Assembly (NCBI RefSeq): GCF_019457535.1
Contig: NZ_CP080417.1
Span: 3,782,001-3,846,000, forward strand
DNA: 64,000 nt
Reading direction: 5' to 3'
Source of the DNA: Shewanella halotolerans
Lineage (GTDB): Bacteria > Pseudomonadota > Gammaproteobacteria > Enterobacterales > Shewanellaceae
The notes under the pieces are model-generated. The model searched no databases. It had not been told where the DNA came from and was given only the letters and a program-made list of their open reading frames with translations. A program made the position numbers and the translations under genes. Positions 49,735 through 58,325 of this stretch are shown in pieces. Positions within the stretch are counted from its first letter, which is position 1. Every line of letters starts with the position of its first letter.

Positions 49735-50253
49735 ATGATAAAAAAGATAACACTTCTTACCTCTGCATTATTACTCACAGCTTGTAGCTCGACCTATCAA
49801 CACTCGGCGCTACAGGCCCCCATTGCCAAGTTAGATCCTGCCAAAGGCGTATTAATCGCCATGCCCAAAGATGGCTGGTATGGCAACCAAGAATATCGTA
49901 ACTCAGGCCGGATGACGGCCAATGCTGTGCGAAGCGCCTTCTCCAAATACACAAGTAAGGTCAGTATCGCGGCCGATTGCGTGGATGATGACTGCCTAAA
50001 ACAGCTCGATGCCAATCAGTTTGGCTACTTTGTCAAACCTATCATTCTTCACTGGGAAGACAGGGCAACCGAATGGTCAGGGATCCCTGACACCATAGAG
50101 ATTCAGCTTATCGTCTTGGATGCACAGACCAAGCAAGAGATCGCCAACGCGTCATACACAGGCAAGAGTAAATGGGCCAGTTTCGGCGGCGATCATCCGC
50201 AGGACCTCTTACCTGAGCCCACCAATGAGTTTGTGAGTAGCCTTTACAAATAG
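49735..50253 (+). CDS. DUF4823-like lipoprotein, 172 aa
   Basis: A signal ending LLTAC (Cys17) makes this a lipoprotein. The mature sequence (GVLIAMPKDGWYGNQEYRNSGRMTANAVRSAFSKYTSKVSI) follows the DUF4823 pattern, a small family of outer-membrane lipoproteins of unknown role that is often found in accessory regions. Two Cys in DCVDDDC may form a disulphide. The gene is bracketed by 170-bp direct repeats, suggesting it moved or was duplicated as a unit. There is no obvious partner. Confidence 0.8.
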   Translation: MIKKITLLTSALLLTACSSTYQHSALQAPIAKLDPAKGVLIAMPKDGWYGNQEYRNSGRMTANAVRSAFSKYTSKVSIAADCVDDDCLKQLDANQFGYFVKPIILHWEDRATEWSGIPDTIEIQLIVLDAQTKQEIANASYTGKSKWASFGGDHPQDLLPEPTNEFVSSLYK

Positions 50254-50313
50254 GCTGTGGACTTATGCTCGAGTATCAGGCTGAATGATTATTTAGTAGG
50301 TATTTAAAGGGCT

Positions 50314-50483
50314 AACCTTCATTGTTATCTAACGCCTGCCCGGCGGGTGCAGTACATGGAAGTACCAATGTCGTGATCACAGGGTCAGTGATGCTCCCTA
50401 CATCAGGCCGACATTCCCCATATCCCTATGGGTAAGATATGAAAGAACGACGTATATGCAGATACGCCTGTGGCACGCTGTAC
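50314..50483. repeat. 170-bp direct repeat, copy R2
   Basis: Same length and orientation as 49241-49410, with only scattered substitutions. Together with R1 it flanks the lipoprotein gene. Confidence 0.8.
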
Positions 50484-50526
50484 GTCTTCACACCGGAATG
50501 GATGTTAGGGAGGTAAATGAAGGTCG

Positions 50527-50597
50527 TACCTTCATCGCCATCTAACGCCTGCCCGGCGGGGGTTGTGCAGATACGCCTGTGACACGCTGTACGCCAT
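50527..50597. repeat. Shortened third copy (R3) of the 170-bp repeat
   Basis: Keeps both ends (taccttcat...gcccggcggg and gcagatacgcctg...gctgtacgcc) but lacks about 100 bp of the middle, as if deleted internally. Confidence 0.7.
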
Positions 50598-50954
50598 CCC
50601 TGGCCGCTCTGCGGTTTCATCCCTGAAACCGAAGGTCACCGGCGTATCTACACTCGGTATCCAACGTCTCTTCGATTTGACCGTGTTTGGGATGTAAAGG
50701 GAATGAAAGAGCTGATTTGGTTTTGCCCTAAAGTAAGTTGTTGGTCAGCTAGTAAGTCGCAAACTTACTGCCCTACGATTTTTTACCTAAGTCCTGTTTG
50801 TGAGATTTACCATAAGAAGTAGAAACTGGACAGATACACTGTCATATTTAAATTATGTGACTTTTGGGTGATTTTAAGTCTAAATCCGTGCGTGCTTTGC
50901 CGTTATTGATAATATAACTCCTTTAAAATCAACTGTATGTAATTCGTGTAAAGT

Positions 50955-51107
50955 AGATAATAGGTTTGGAAAACGCGCATGCGCGTTTTTCTAGATGGTA
51001 TATTTAGCAAAATGCTGATAAGTTCATTGTATACAGATAGTTAACTGTGCGCGTTTTCACTGGTCCAACGAGGTAAACGCGCATGCGCACTAATAAGCTG
51101 TTATGCA
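50955..51107 (+). other. attI-like integron leader, copy 2 (inverted relative to copy 1)
   Basis: Reverse complement of 4509-4661: 153 bp with 7 mismatches and no gaps. It ends at AGCTG/TTATGCA (crossover 51100/51101), then differs from copy 1 and leads into a different cassette on the plus strand. No LexA box or integrase start is adjacent here; the similarity ends at the attI-distal side with agataatagg. Confidence 0.75.
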
Positions 51108-51134
51108 GAAGGATAGATCAGGCATCTAAATATA

Positions 51135-51455
51135 ATGAAAGCTACTTTACCTAAAGAATACATAGAGTTTTTTAAATCATCAGATCAGCTATGGGGTGAG
51201 ACTGACTATGAATTTGGCGGGTATTTTGAGCTTGAGCCACTAGATAAAATTGAGCAAATGAACAATGACATCGGCATAGCTCAAGATGCACCTGGGTTCA
51301 TTGCCTTCGCTTGTGATGGCGGAGGTGAAGTATTTGTATTCGATGAGTCTGGCCAAATATTTCTATTGCCCTTAATTGGTATGGAGCCAAGTGTAGCAGT
51401 AAAGCTTGCATCGTCTTGGAGTGAATTTGAAACACATATTGTGCAAAATGCATAA
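51135..51455 (+). CDS. SMI1/KNR4 (SUKH)-family cassette protein, 106 aa
   Basis: A 106-residue acidic protein with the SUKH core: PKEYIEFFKSSDQLWG at the start, GGYFELEPLDKIEQMN, and APGFIAFACDGGGEVFVFD. SUKH proteins are best known as immunity proteins that neutralise polymorphic or contact-dependent toxins. No cognate toxin is in the window. The gene is the only complete cassette of the second platform: it starts 34 bp after the attI crossover and ends at an attC site. It thus parallels the barstar cassette in the first array as an orphan immunity-type gene. Confidence 0.82.
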   Translation: MKATLPKEYIEFFKSSDQLWGETDYEFGGYFELEPLDKIEQMNNDIGIAQDAPGFIAFACDGGGEVFVFDESGQIFLLPLIGMEPSVAVKLASSWSEFETHIVQNA

Positions 51456-51552
51456 CAAGGCGCTGCAACCGACCTCCGGTATTTGTCACTTTGTTTGCGA
51501 AAACCCCGCAAACAAACCGCCAAACACCTCCGGCGGCTGAGCGCGGCGTTAC
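51450..51552 (+). repeat. attC site of the second platform
   Basis: Starts gcataacaaggcgctgcaac (R'') and ends gcgcggcgttac (R'); the inner arms pair (gtttgcgaaaac with gcaaacaaac-type segments, and aaccgacctccgg with ctccggcggc). Typical integron attC layout. Confidence 0.75.
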
Positions 51553-51653
51553 TGATCAAATACTCTAACGCGTTTCTGTCCAAATATGATTTTGCTTTTG
51601 ACTTTCCTGTCAGGTTCAAAAGCGGTCAAATCGAAGAAACAATAGACTCAGTG

Positions 51654-51740
51654 TAAACACATTTGTGACCTTCCGAGGCATGGATGCCGAGGTAGAGCTC
51701 ACATGGAAGTGCTCGTAGCGTGTCACAAATGTGTTTGCAC
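51654..51740. repeat. Long inverted repeat
   Basis: gtgtaaacacatttgtgac and gtcacaaatgtgtttgcac pair over 18 of 19 bases, enclosing about 50 bp that includes ccgaggcatggatgccgagg, itself a small hairpin. It may be a remnant of an attC-like or REP element. Confidence 0.65.
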
Positions 51741-51877
51741 ATAAGGCCTGCGGCAGGCAATTAACCACAGTAACGGTTAACGCTAAAGCATGGCTAATTG
51801 AATTCAAACTACGTCAAGCCACGTCGAGCCAATAGGCACATTTCAATACATCACGCAGAAACCACTAACACCAGAAA

Positions 51878-51911
51878 ACAAAAAGGGCCTAGATTCTCAT
51901 CTAAGCCCTTT
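51878..51911 (-). terminator. Rho-independent terminator of the S46 peptidase gene
   Basis: aaaaagggc-ctaga ... tctaa-gcccttt with an A run on the plus strand. Confidence 0.7.
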
Positions 51912-51970
51912 CAAAACTGGCGCCTATGGCTCGCTAATAGTAACTAAAGCGCCTCCACTAATCGCTAGAA

Positions 51971-54127
51971 TTAGTGAACAATCTCCATTTCCGCCAGCAG
52001 GTTGTCGGCGTTGTCCAGATACTTCATCACCCATAGCATGTAGCGGCTGTCTACCTGGATAGAACGGTTGGTGTCGGTATCGTAGCCCCAGTCGCCGATA
52101 ATTGACTCATAGACGCCGTCAAACAGCAGGCCAACCAGCTCGGCGCGGCCGTTAAGGGTTGGTGAACCTGAGTTACCACCTGTGGTATCTAGAGTCGACA
52201 GGAAGTTCACCGGCACAGAGTCGATAGACTTCACATAGTAGTCGCCATATTGCTTCTGCTTGATCAGCTCAAGCTGCTTCTTAGGCGCGTCGAACGGATC
52301 TTCACCCGTGTCTTTAGCCACTATGCCTTCCAGGCGAGTGAAAGGTACGGCAACCAGACCATCTTGTGGCGAGTAACCCTTCACATGACCCACGGTCACA
52401 CGCAGGCTAGAGTTGGCGTCGGCGTACACTGGCTTACCCAGCTCCTTGTTGTAGGCGATGATGGCATCCATATATTGAGGACGCACCTTCATCAACTTGC
52501 CATACAGCTCCTTCTCTTTCTTCTCCTGGGCCATATCAGTGTCATACATGGCAACGGCAAACTGAATGAAAGGATCTTTAGAGGCCTTGAAGTCGGCTAC
52601 CGACTTGTCCATCCAGGCAAGACGAGTCGCCTTGTCACCCAGCTCTGTCTTGGCGTACATCTTATCCAGTACCTTGCTCAGCTTGGCAGCGTCGAACTTC
52701 TTGCCTATGCCGAATGCCTTGTCCAGCTCAGGGATGCGCTCTTCGCTAGGCAGCTTGGCGTAACGGCTCAGCAGATCCAGTACCACGGCCTTATCCACAC
52801 TCGGTGCATAACGACGGTCGATACGCTCAAGGCCCGACTTGAAGCGGGTCATGTCGCGATCCTGGTAGCCAGGCTCACGCGCCATGTCGTCCAGCTGCTT
52901 CTCGTTAGCCAGACGGTAGAGGCTACGGGCAGTCGGCAGCATGGTGGTGTAACCGATATAACCTAAGATGATGTCGCGGGCCTGATGCTCCTGACTCTCT
53001 TTGATCAGCTTGTCCAGCTCCGCCATGGTTTGGCCATACTGGGCCTGACGCTTGCTGTCTTTGTTGATCCAGGCAGTCAATGCCGCCTCGCGGGCCTTGC
53101 GATCGTCGAGCATGGTCGACTTGCCATAGAACTCGATCATCGAGGTGAAGTTTTTGGCATAGTTGGCCAGACCGGCGATCAGGCTCTCATACTTGATGCG
53201 CTCGTCGCTGCCCTCAGGCGCGGTTTCCTTGATGATCTCGATGAAGCGTTCACGCAGCATCTTGCCTTCTGGATAGGCCCACTCGAACTGGTTTTCCACC
53301 TCGTTGGCGGTGCGGTAACGATTGGTGCGACCCGGGTAGCCGGCAACCATGACGAAGTCGCCATCGCTCACGCCCTTGGCAGACACCTTAAGGAAGCTCT
53401 TAGGCTCGTAAGGCACGTTGTCTTTGCTGAAATCAGCAGGCTTGCCATCTTTCGACACATAGCCGCGATAGAAAGAGAAGTCACCTGTATGACGTGGCCA
53501 CATCCAGTTGTCGATGTCGCCGCCGTACTTACCTACGCTAGCCGCCGGGTTATACACCAGACGTACGTCACGAATCTCAAGCTGCTTAACCAGGTAGTAC
53601 TCCAGGCCGCCGTGGAAGCTGTAAACCTGACAGCGATAGCCATCATCGGCCTCACACTGGGCAACCAACTGCTTCTCTTTGGCTTCGATGCCCTGATAGA
53701 AGTCATTGCCTACCTTGTTTTCAAGGCCGGCTTTCACCTCATCGGTCACATTGGTCACGGCTTCGGTGACATAGATGCGTGAACCTGGGGTAGCGGGTAG
53801 CTCTTCGCCGTAGTTCTTCGCCAGGAAGCCATCTTTTAGCAGGTTCTTCTCTGGGGTCGAGTTGTATTGAATCGAGCCATAGGCACAGTGATGGTTAGTC
53901 ACTACCAGGCCCTTAGGCGATACGAACGACGCGGTACAGCCACCTAGGCTGATCACGGCGTTCATGGGGAATTCGGTGAGTTTAGAGATAGATTTGGCGT
54001 CGATTTCCAGCCCTTTGGCCTTCAGCTCATCTGCCATGGCAGGCAGTTGATAGGGCTGCCACATCCCCTCATCGGCTTGAGCGCCGAAGGCAGCGGCGAG
54101 CGCCACTGACACGAGTAACTTTTTCAT
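51971..54127 (-). CDS. S46-family dipeptidyl-peptidase (DPP7/DPP11 type), 718 aa
   Basis: The signal peptide covers residues 1-18 (AQA/D). The chymotrypsin-like fold shows His80 in VVTNHHCAYGS and the Ser in TTGGNSGSPTLNG, near the C-terminus; the large helical domain between is typical for S46. These periplasmic enzymes release dipeptides from the N-terminus of peptides, with specificity (hydrophobic or acidic) set by one C-terminal residue that I cannot align reliably. It complements the secreted subtilase in peptide scavenging. The usual length is about 720. Confidence 0.92.
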   Translation of the reverse strand: MKKLLVSVALAAAFGAQADEGMWQPYQLPAMADELKAKGLEIDAKSISKLTEFPMNAVISLGGCTASFVSPKGLVVTNHHCAYGSIQYNSTPEKNLLKDGFLAKNYGEELPATPGSRIYVTEAVTNVTDEVKAGLENKVGNDFYQGIEAKEKQLVAQCEADDGYRCQVYSFHGGLEYYLVKQLEIRDVRLVYNPAASVGKYGGDIDNWMWPRHTGDFSFYRGYVSKDGKPADFSKDNVPYEPKSFLKVSAKGVSDGDFVMVAGYPGRTNRYRTANEVENQFEWAYPEGKMLRERFIEIIKETAPEGSDERIKYESLIAGLANYAKNFTSMIEFYGKSTMLDDRKAREAALTAWINKDSKRQAQYGQTMAELDKLIKESQEHQARDIILGYIGYTTMLPTARSLYRLANEKQLDDMAREPGYQDRDMTRFKSGLERIDRRYAPSVDKAVVLDLLSRYAKLPSEERIPELDKAFGIGKKFDAAKLSKVLDKMYAKTELGDKATRLAWMDKSVADFKASKDPFIQFAVAMYDTDMAQEKKEKELYGKLMKVRPQYMDAIIAYNKELGKPVYADANSSLRVTVGHVKGYSPQDGLVAVPFTRLEGIVAKDTGEDPFDAPKKQLELIKQKQYGDYYVKSIDSVPVNFLSTLDTTGGNSGSPTLNGRAELVGLLFDGVYESIIGDWGYDTDTNRSIQVDSRYMLWVMKYLDNADNLLAEMEIVH

Positions 54128-54214
54128 TTGCTAAGTCCGTTTTATCGTTATAAAAATTTTTATAATACCCAATGGCCTTTTAAGTCCTCAGCGCATGAAG
54201 CCTTAAAAGCCCTA

Positions 54215-54243
54215 CAAAAAAGTCGGGCAATGGCCCGACTTTA
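54215..54243 (-). terminator. Rho-independent terminator of the tyrP-like gene
   Basis: aaagtcgggc-aatg-gcccgacttt, flanked by an A run on the plus strand. Confidence 0.8.
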
Positions 54244-54350
54244 TCATAAATTCTTGAGTAACAAACAGCTTAGCAAATTAGCGAAAAGGTAAGCAGGTAT
54301 TTCCAGCAATCCCCTGCCCCTTCGCTTAGGCGCAAATTGTCAGCCTCTTT

Positions 54351-55550
54351 TTACAGCGCAACCCAGAGCTGGGCGGCGATAATCACCAGACCCACCAACG
54401 CCGATGCCGCAAGTGCAAACTGACCACCACTCACCTGGTAACCGCCCAGGTTTTGCTTACGCTGTCCCAGCGCCATGGCGATAGGCAGGAAGATGATCAT
54501 CACCACCAGCGGCAGGGCCGCGAAACCTAATACCTTAATGAAACCATCAGGATAGTAGAGGGCGCACAGCAGCGGCGGCACAAAGGTTATCAACCAGGTC
54601 TGCAGGCGACCCAGCAGGTTGTCTCTGGCGCGAGTCAGCTCAGCAATATAGTCGAACAGGCTCATGGTCACCCCGAGGAAAGAGGTGATCAGCGCCAGGT
54701 TTGCAAACAAATCGATACATTGACGTAAAATGTCTGAGTGGGCGATGCCCTGCAGCGCCGACACCAGCTTAGGCAGAGAGCCTTCGAAACCGTACACGGT
54801 CGCGCCGCCCACAGTGCCCAGGGTCACCATCAACCAGAGGATGTAGCACACCAAGGGGATGGTCGAGCCAATCATGAGTACCTTACGCAGTGACATGGCG
54901 TCGCCATCCAGGTAACGCACAATCGTTGCGATACAGACGTGGAAACCGAAAGAGGTAAACACCACAGGAATGGCTGCCAGCCAGAGGTTACCCAGCTCGC
55001 CCTTAGACACCAATTCGGTGGCTGATTCACGCAGGATATAGTTTGGGCTGACTTCGGGTAGCAGGAAGAGCACCACGATAACAAACAGGGCTACCATGGC
55101 GCTAAAGAGCAGACGTGAGACCTTATCGATCCAGGAGACGCCGATGGCGATGAAACCACCGAACACCAAGGTAAAGATGAGTACCGCCGCCTCGTGGTTC
55201 ACCTTGATCCCCAGAGGTTCGAAGCGAGACTCCAGCAGGGAGGAACCGCCCATCAGATAGACCATGGTCAGGGCAAACAGCAGGCTCAAGAAGGAGCCCC
55301 CCTGGATCAGCTGGCCAACCTTGCCTAAGGTCTTGCCCGTGATGGCGTGGACGTTCAGCCCCACACCGGCACGTAAGTTAATCTCTAACATCAACAAAGA
55401 GGTATAGATAGATACCCCCCAGATCGCCACTAATAGTAGTAAGGCTGGAATCGTCCCCAATGAAGCAGTTGCCAGAGGCAAGGCCAACATGCCTCCCCCA
55501 ATTGCGGTCCCCGCAACGATGGCAATAGAGCCAAGCATTTTTAAGTTCAC
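54351..55550 (-). CDS. TyrP-type aromatic amino acid permease, 399 aa
   Basis: An HAAAP-family transporter with about 11 helices. The opening LGSIAIVAGTAIGGGMLALPLA and blocks IPVVFTSFGFHVCIATIVRYLDGD and ITSFLGVTMSLFDYIAEL match E. coli TyrP (tyrosine) and Mtr. It moves tyrosine or tryptophan with protons across the inner membrane. TyrP is the closest in pattern; exact substrate is inferred. No TyrR box was found upstream by eye. A terminator follows. Confidence 0.88.
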   Translation of the reverse strand: MNLKMLGSIAIVAGTAIGGGMLALPLATASLGTIPALLLLVAIWGVSIYTSLLMLEINLRAGVGLNVHAITGKTLGKVGQLIQGGSFLSLLFALTMVYLMGGSSLLESRFEPLGIKVNHEAAVLIFTLVFGGFIAIGVSWIDKVSRLLFSAMVALFVIVVLFLLPEVSPNYILRESATELVSKGELGNLWLAAIPVVFTSFGFHVCIATIVRYLDGDAMSLRKVLMIGSTIPLVCYILWLMVTLGTVGGATVYGFEGSLPKLVSALQGIAHSDILRQCIDLFANLALITSFLGVTMSLFDYIAELTRARDNLLGRLQTWLITFVPPLLCALYYPDGFIKVLGFAALPLVVMIIFLPIAMALGQRKQNLGGYQVSGGQFALAASALVGLVIIAAQLWVAL

Positions 55551-55943
55551 AAAATTGTCCTGTCTTTATTTATTATCTCTTTTTGGAAGGTCAGATTTAG
55601 AACGACTGCGAAGGCGGGAATTAGTCATGAAACACACTAAGCGATAGCCTCCTAACCGAACTATGGTTCTCTGCCCTAGTACGTGTCGGGTTGGCCTCAA
55701 CAGCTTAGCTCTTACTATCTTACGATCTAGCTAAGCCCCTGAGGCTGCCTAAATCGGTAACAATATCGATAGGTATGTTTCATCACTACCTTTACTCTAT
55801 AAATTTGACTGATTGGCACATTAACAGAGCCACAGGCGGCGCACAAGGTATGCCGCCTGATCGGATGCAAGTTTGTACAAAGGCGTAAAAACCACGAAAC
55901 AAGCTGTCTACAGAGTGATCACCACAGGCGAGCAGGCACCTCC
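55551..55943. other. Divergent intergenic stretch upstream of the manganese riboswitch
   Basis: Upstream of tyrP-like gene; contains a hairpin caggcggc/gccgcctg (55832-55860). No gene is accepted. It probably holds the tyrP promoter. Confidence 0.5.
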
Positions 55944-55971
55944 TTGCACCTCAAAAGTATTTGGGTATAAT
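55944..55971 (+). promoter_or_regulatory. Sigma-70 promoter of the riboswitch transcript
   Basis: TTGCAC (55944-55949), 16 bp spacer, TATAAT (55966-55971), about 15 bp in front of the riboswitch. Confidence 0.75.
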
Positions 55972-55979
55972 GGCCGCCA

Positions 55980-56157
55980 CTGCTTCAGGGGAGTAGCTAA
56001 CAAGGCAAAGCCATTTGCCTTGAGTGAGTGTCAACATACTTGGCCACATGCCATGGTACTCACGGTAAGGGGAACATCTCTTACTCTGCAAGACCTGAGC
56101 ACGGTTACCGTTCATTCATTAGGGGGCGGCGGATCGTGCTTGGAATTTTTGCCCCCT
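55980..56157 (+). ncRNA. yybP-ykoY manganese riboswitch with expression platform
   Basis: The conserved elements GGGGAGTAG (55988-55996) and GCAAGACC (56088-56095) mark the two L1/L3 loop sides of the yybP-ykoY class, which senses Mn2+. Downstream, agggggc (56121-56127) pairs with gccccct (56151-56157) right next to the AGGA ribosome binding site, a likely expression platform. It leads directly into a GDT1-type exporter gene, the classic target of this riboswitch. Confidence 0.88.
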
Positions 56158-56165
56158 TAGGAACT

Positions 56166-56723
56166 ATGATGGAAGCATTACTCGCCTCAACCTTCACTGT
56201 CGCTATCGCCGAGATAGGTGACAAGACCCAGCTGCTGGCACTGATCCTCGCCGCAAGATTCAAAAATAAGACCGCGATTATCCTGGGGATACTGCTATCT
56301 ACCCTGGCTAACCATTTTGCCGCCGCCTGGGTTGGCCAGTGGGCCATCAACTGGATAAGCCCAGAGATGGCCACCTATATCGTCGCCTTCTCCTTCTTCG
56401 CCATCGCCCTCTGGGTACTGGTGCCCGACAAGGTCGACGCCGAAGAGAGTCGCTTCTATCAGATGGGCCCCTTTATCGCCACCTTCATTCTCTTCTTCCT
56501 CGCCGAGATGGGCGACAAGACTCAGGTTGCCACGGTCGTGCTGGCCGCCAAGTATGACGCCCTGCCGCTTGTGGTACTGGGCACCACACTGGGGATGATG
56601 ATCGCCAACGTGCCTGTGGTGATCGCCGGTCATTTCAGCGCCGAGAAGCTGCCGATGAAATGGATCCACCGAGGCTGCGCCGCCCTGTTCGCCCTGCTGG
56701 GTGTGGCGACTCTGCTCTATTAA
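56166..56723 (+). CDS. TMEM165/GDT1 (UPF0016)-family manganese exporter, 185 aa
   Basis: Two copies of the family motif ExGDKTQ (EIGDKTQ near residue 15, EMGDKTQ near residue 120) lie in a protein of six helices made of two repeats, as in UPF0016/GDT1 cation exchangers (Vibrio MneA). The family exports Mn2+ (and Ca2+ in eukaryotes). The Mn riboswitch just upstream supports Mn2+ export in response to excess Mn. Start: ATG at 56166 or 56169, both after AGGA. Monocistronic, with a terminator shared with catalase. Confidence 0.9.
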   Translation: MMEALLASTFTVAIAEIGDKTQLLALILAARFKNKTAIILGILLSTLANHFAAAWVGQWAINWISPEMATYIVAFSFFAIALWVLVPDKVDAEESRFYQMGPFIATFILFFLAEMGDKTQVATVVLAAKYDALPLVVLGTTLGMMIANVPVVIAGHFSAEKLPMKWIHRGCAALFALLGVATLLY

Positions 56724-56777
56724 GTTAAGGCTGCTCGGCGCATGGCTTAAGCTAAGCGCATGAACAGAGAGCGGATA

Positions 56778-56811
56778 GCAAAAAGCCAGTGACTCAGGTC
56801 ACTGGCTTTCT
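56778..56811. terminator. Terminator between convergent exporter and catalase genes
   Basis: aaagccagtgac and gtcactggcttt form a 12-bp stem with A/T flanks on both sides. Confidence 0.8.
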
Positions 56812-56864
56812 ATTTTCAGGCTGTACACGCCTGGTTATCTACCAGCCTAATTTACAGACCTTAC

Positions 56865-58325
56865 TTACAAACCTAAGCCCTGCTTGATGCGTTGGCCATA
56901 GTCTTCATCAGCCTTGAAGAAGTGGGCCAACATGCGCTCCTGCACATCCATGCTCGCCTGACTGAGAGAGCCTGAGATGGTCGCCGCCAGTCTGGCCTTC
57001 TCCTCTTCTGAGAAGATGCGATACAGGTTACCCGCCTGGGTGTAGTCATCCTGGTCGTAACGGCTGTAACGGTCGGCTTCACCATCGAGTCTCAGCGGTG
57101 GCTCGGCAAACTGTGTCGGCTCCACCAGGGCAGACTGAGTGCTGTTCGGCCCATAGTTGGCGCTGGCATCGCCGCCCGTCTGACTGCCACTGAAGGGGCA
57201 CTGGGTTCCCGCCATGGCACCGCCACGCTGATGATGGTTAGCCTGAGTCGCATGAGGGCAGTTTACCGGCAACTGGTTATAGTTGGCGCCGATACGGTAG
57301 CGCTGGGCATCGGCATAGGCAAACAGACGGGCCTGCAACATCTTGTCCGGCGAGGCGCCTACGCCTGGCACCAGGTTACTCGGCGCTAAGGCCACCTGCT
57401 CCACCTCGGCGAAGTAGTTCTGCGGCAGACGGTTAAGCTCCAGCACACCTATCTCGATCAGCGGGTAGTCGCCATGTGGCCACACCTTGGTCAGATCGAA
57501 CGGGTTGATGTGATAAGTGTTAGCATCGGCCTCAGGCATGATCTGCACATTCACCGTCCAGCGCGGGAAGTTAGCGTCCTGGATAGCCGCCACCATGTCA
57601 CGCTGTGACGAGTCGGGGTCGATCCCCTTAAGCTTGTCCGCCTGCTCGTTGGTCAGGTTAACCACGCCCTGCTGTGACTTGAAGTGGAACTTGACCCAGA
57701 AACGTTCTCCCTTAGCATTCCAGAAGGAGAAGGTGTGCGAGCCGTAGCCGTGCATCTGACGATAGTTAGCCGGAATACCACGGTCTGACATCAAGATAGT
57801 CACCTGATGCATCGCCTCTGGATTAAGCGACCAGAAGTCCCACATCGCCTGTGGATCTTTCAGGTTAGTCATAGGGTTACGCTTCTGGGTGTGGATGAAG
57901 TCCGGGAACTTGATGCCATCACGCAGGAAGAAGGTCGGGGTGTTGTTACCGACGATATCGTGGTTACCGCGCTTGGTGTAGAAACGCAGGCCGAAACCAC
58001 GGGGATCGCGCTCGGCGTCGGCCGAACCCATCTCGCCGCCCACGGTCGAAAAGCGCACGAAGGTCTCAGTCTGCTTGCCTTCGCCGTTGAAGTGGTCGGC
58101 GACGGTGTAGTCGCTCAGATCTTTGGTCAGGGTGAAGGTTCCGTACACACCCGTGCCCTTGGCGTGGACGATACGCTCGGGGATACGCTCACGGTTAAAG
58201 TGCGCCAGCTTCTCGATAAGGTGCCAGTCCTGTAGCAGTAGCGGGCCACGCTCGCCGGCAGAGAGAGAGTTTTGATCGTCCGCAATGGGTGCGCCATTTT
58301 GGCTGGTTAAGTAGTTGGTTGTCAT
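56865..58325 (-). CDS. Monofunctional haem catalase, 486 aa
   Basis: The start is ATG at 58323-58325 (MTTNYLTSQ), with GGAG six bases before. The small-subunit (clade 3) catalase pattern is complete: distal His54 in RIVHAKG, Asn in GNNTPTFF (around 127-128), and the proximal haem Tyr in RLFAYADAQRYRIG near residue 330-340. It converts H2O2 to water and oxygen in the cytosol. KatA/KatB nomenclature varies in Shewanella, so I give no symbol. No OxyR site was identified. Confidence 0.93.
   Translation of the reverse strand: MTTNYLTSQNGAPIADDQNSLSAGERGPLLLQDWHLIEKLAHFNRERIPERIVHAKGTGVYGTFTLTKDLSDYTVADHFNGEGKQTETFVRFSTVGGEMGSADAERDPRGFGLRFYTKRGNHDIVGNNTPTFFLRDGIKFPDFIHTQKRNPMTNLKDPQAMWDFWSLNPEAMHQVTILMSDRGIPANYRQMHGYGSHTFSFWNAKGERFWVKFHFKSQQGVVNLTNEQADKLKGIDPDSSQRDMVAAIQDANFPRWTVNVQIMPEADANTYHINPFDLTKVWPHGDYPLIEIGVLELNRLPQNYFAEVEQVALAPSNLVPGVGASPDKMLQARLFAYADAQRYRIGANYNQLPVNCPHATQANHHQRGGAMAGTQCPFSGSQTGGDASANYGPNSTQSALVEPTQFAEPPLRLDGEADRYSRYDQDDYTQAGNLYRIFSEEEKARLAATISGSLSQASMDVQERMLAHFFKADEDYGQRIKQGLGL

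Larger units (their letters stand above)
50254..50954. other. Repeat-bearing intergenic stretch in front of attI copy 2
   Basis: R2 (50314-50483), R3 (50527-50597) and S2 (50611-50682), then about 270 bp with no gene and no repeat. No integrase start is present next to the leader on this side, in contrast to copy 1. Confidence 0.6.
51553..51960. other. Gene-free stretch after the second platform
   Basis: No gene. A large inverted repeat (51654-51740) and the terminator of the S46 peptidase (51878-51911). The ORF on the minus strand near 51281-51619 overlaps the attC and is spurious. Confidence 0.6.
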
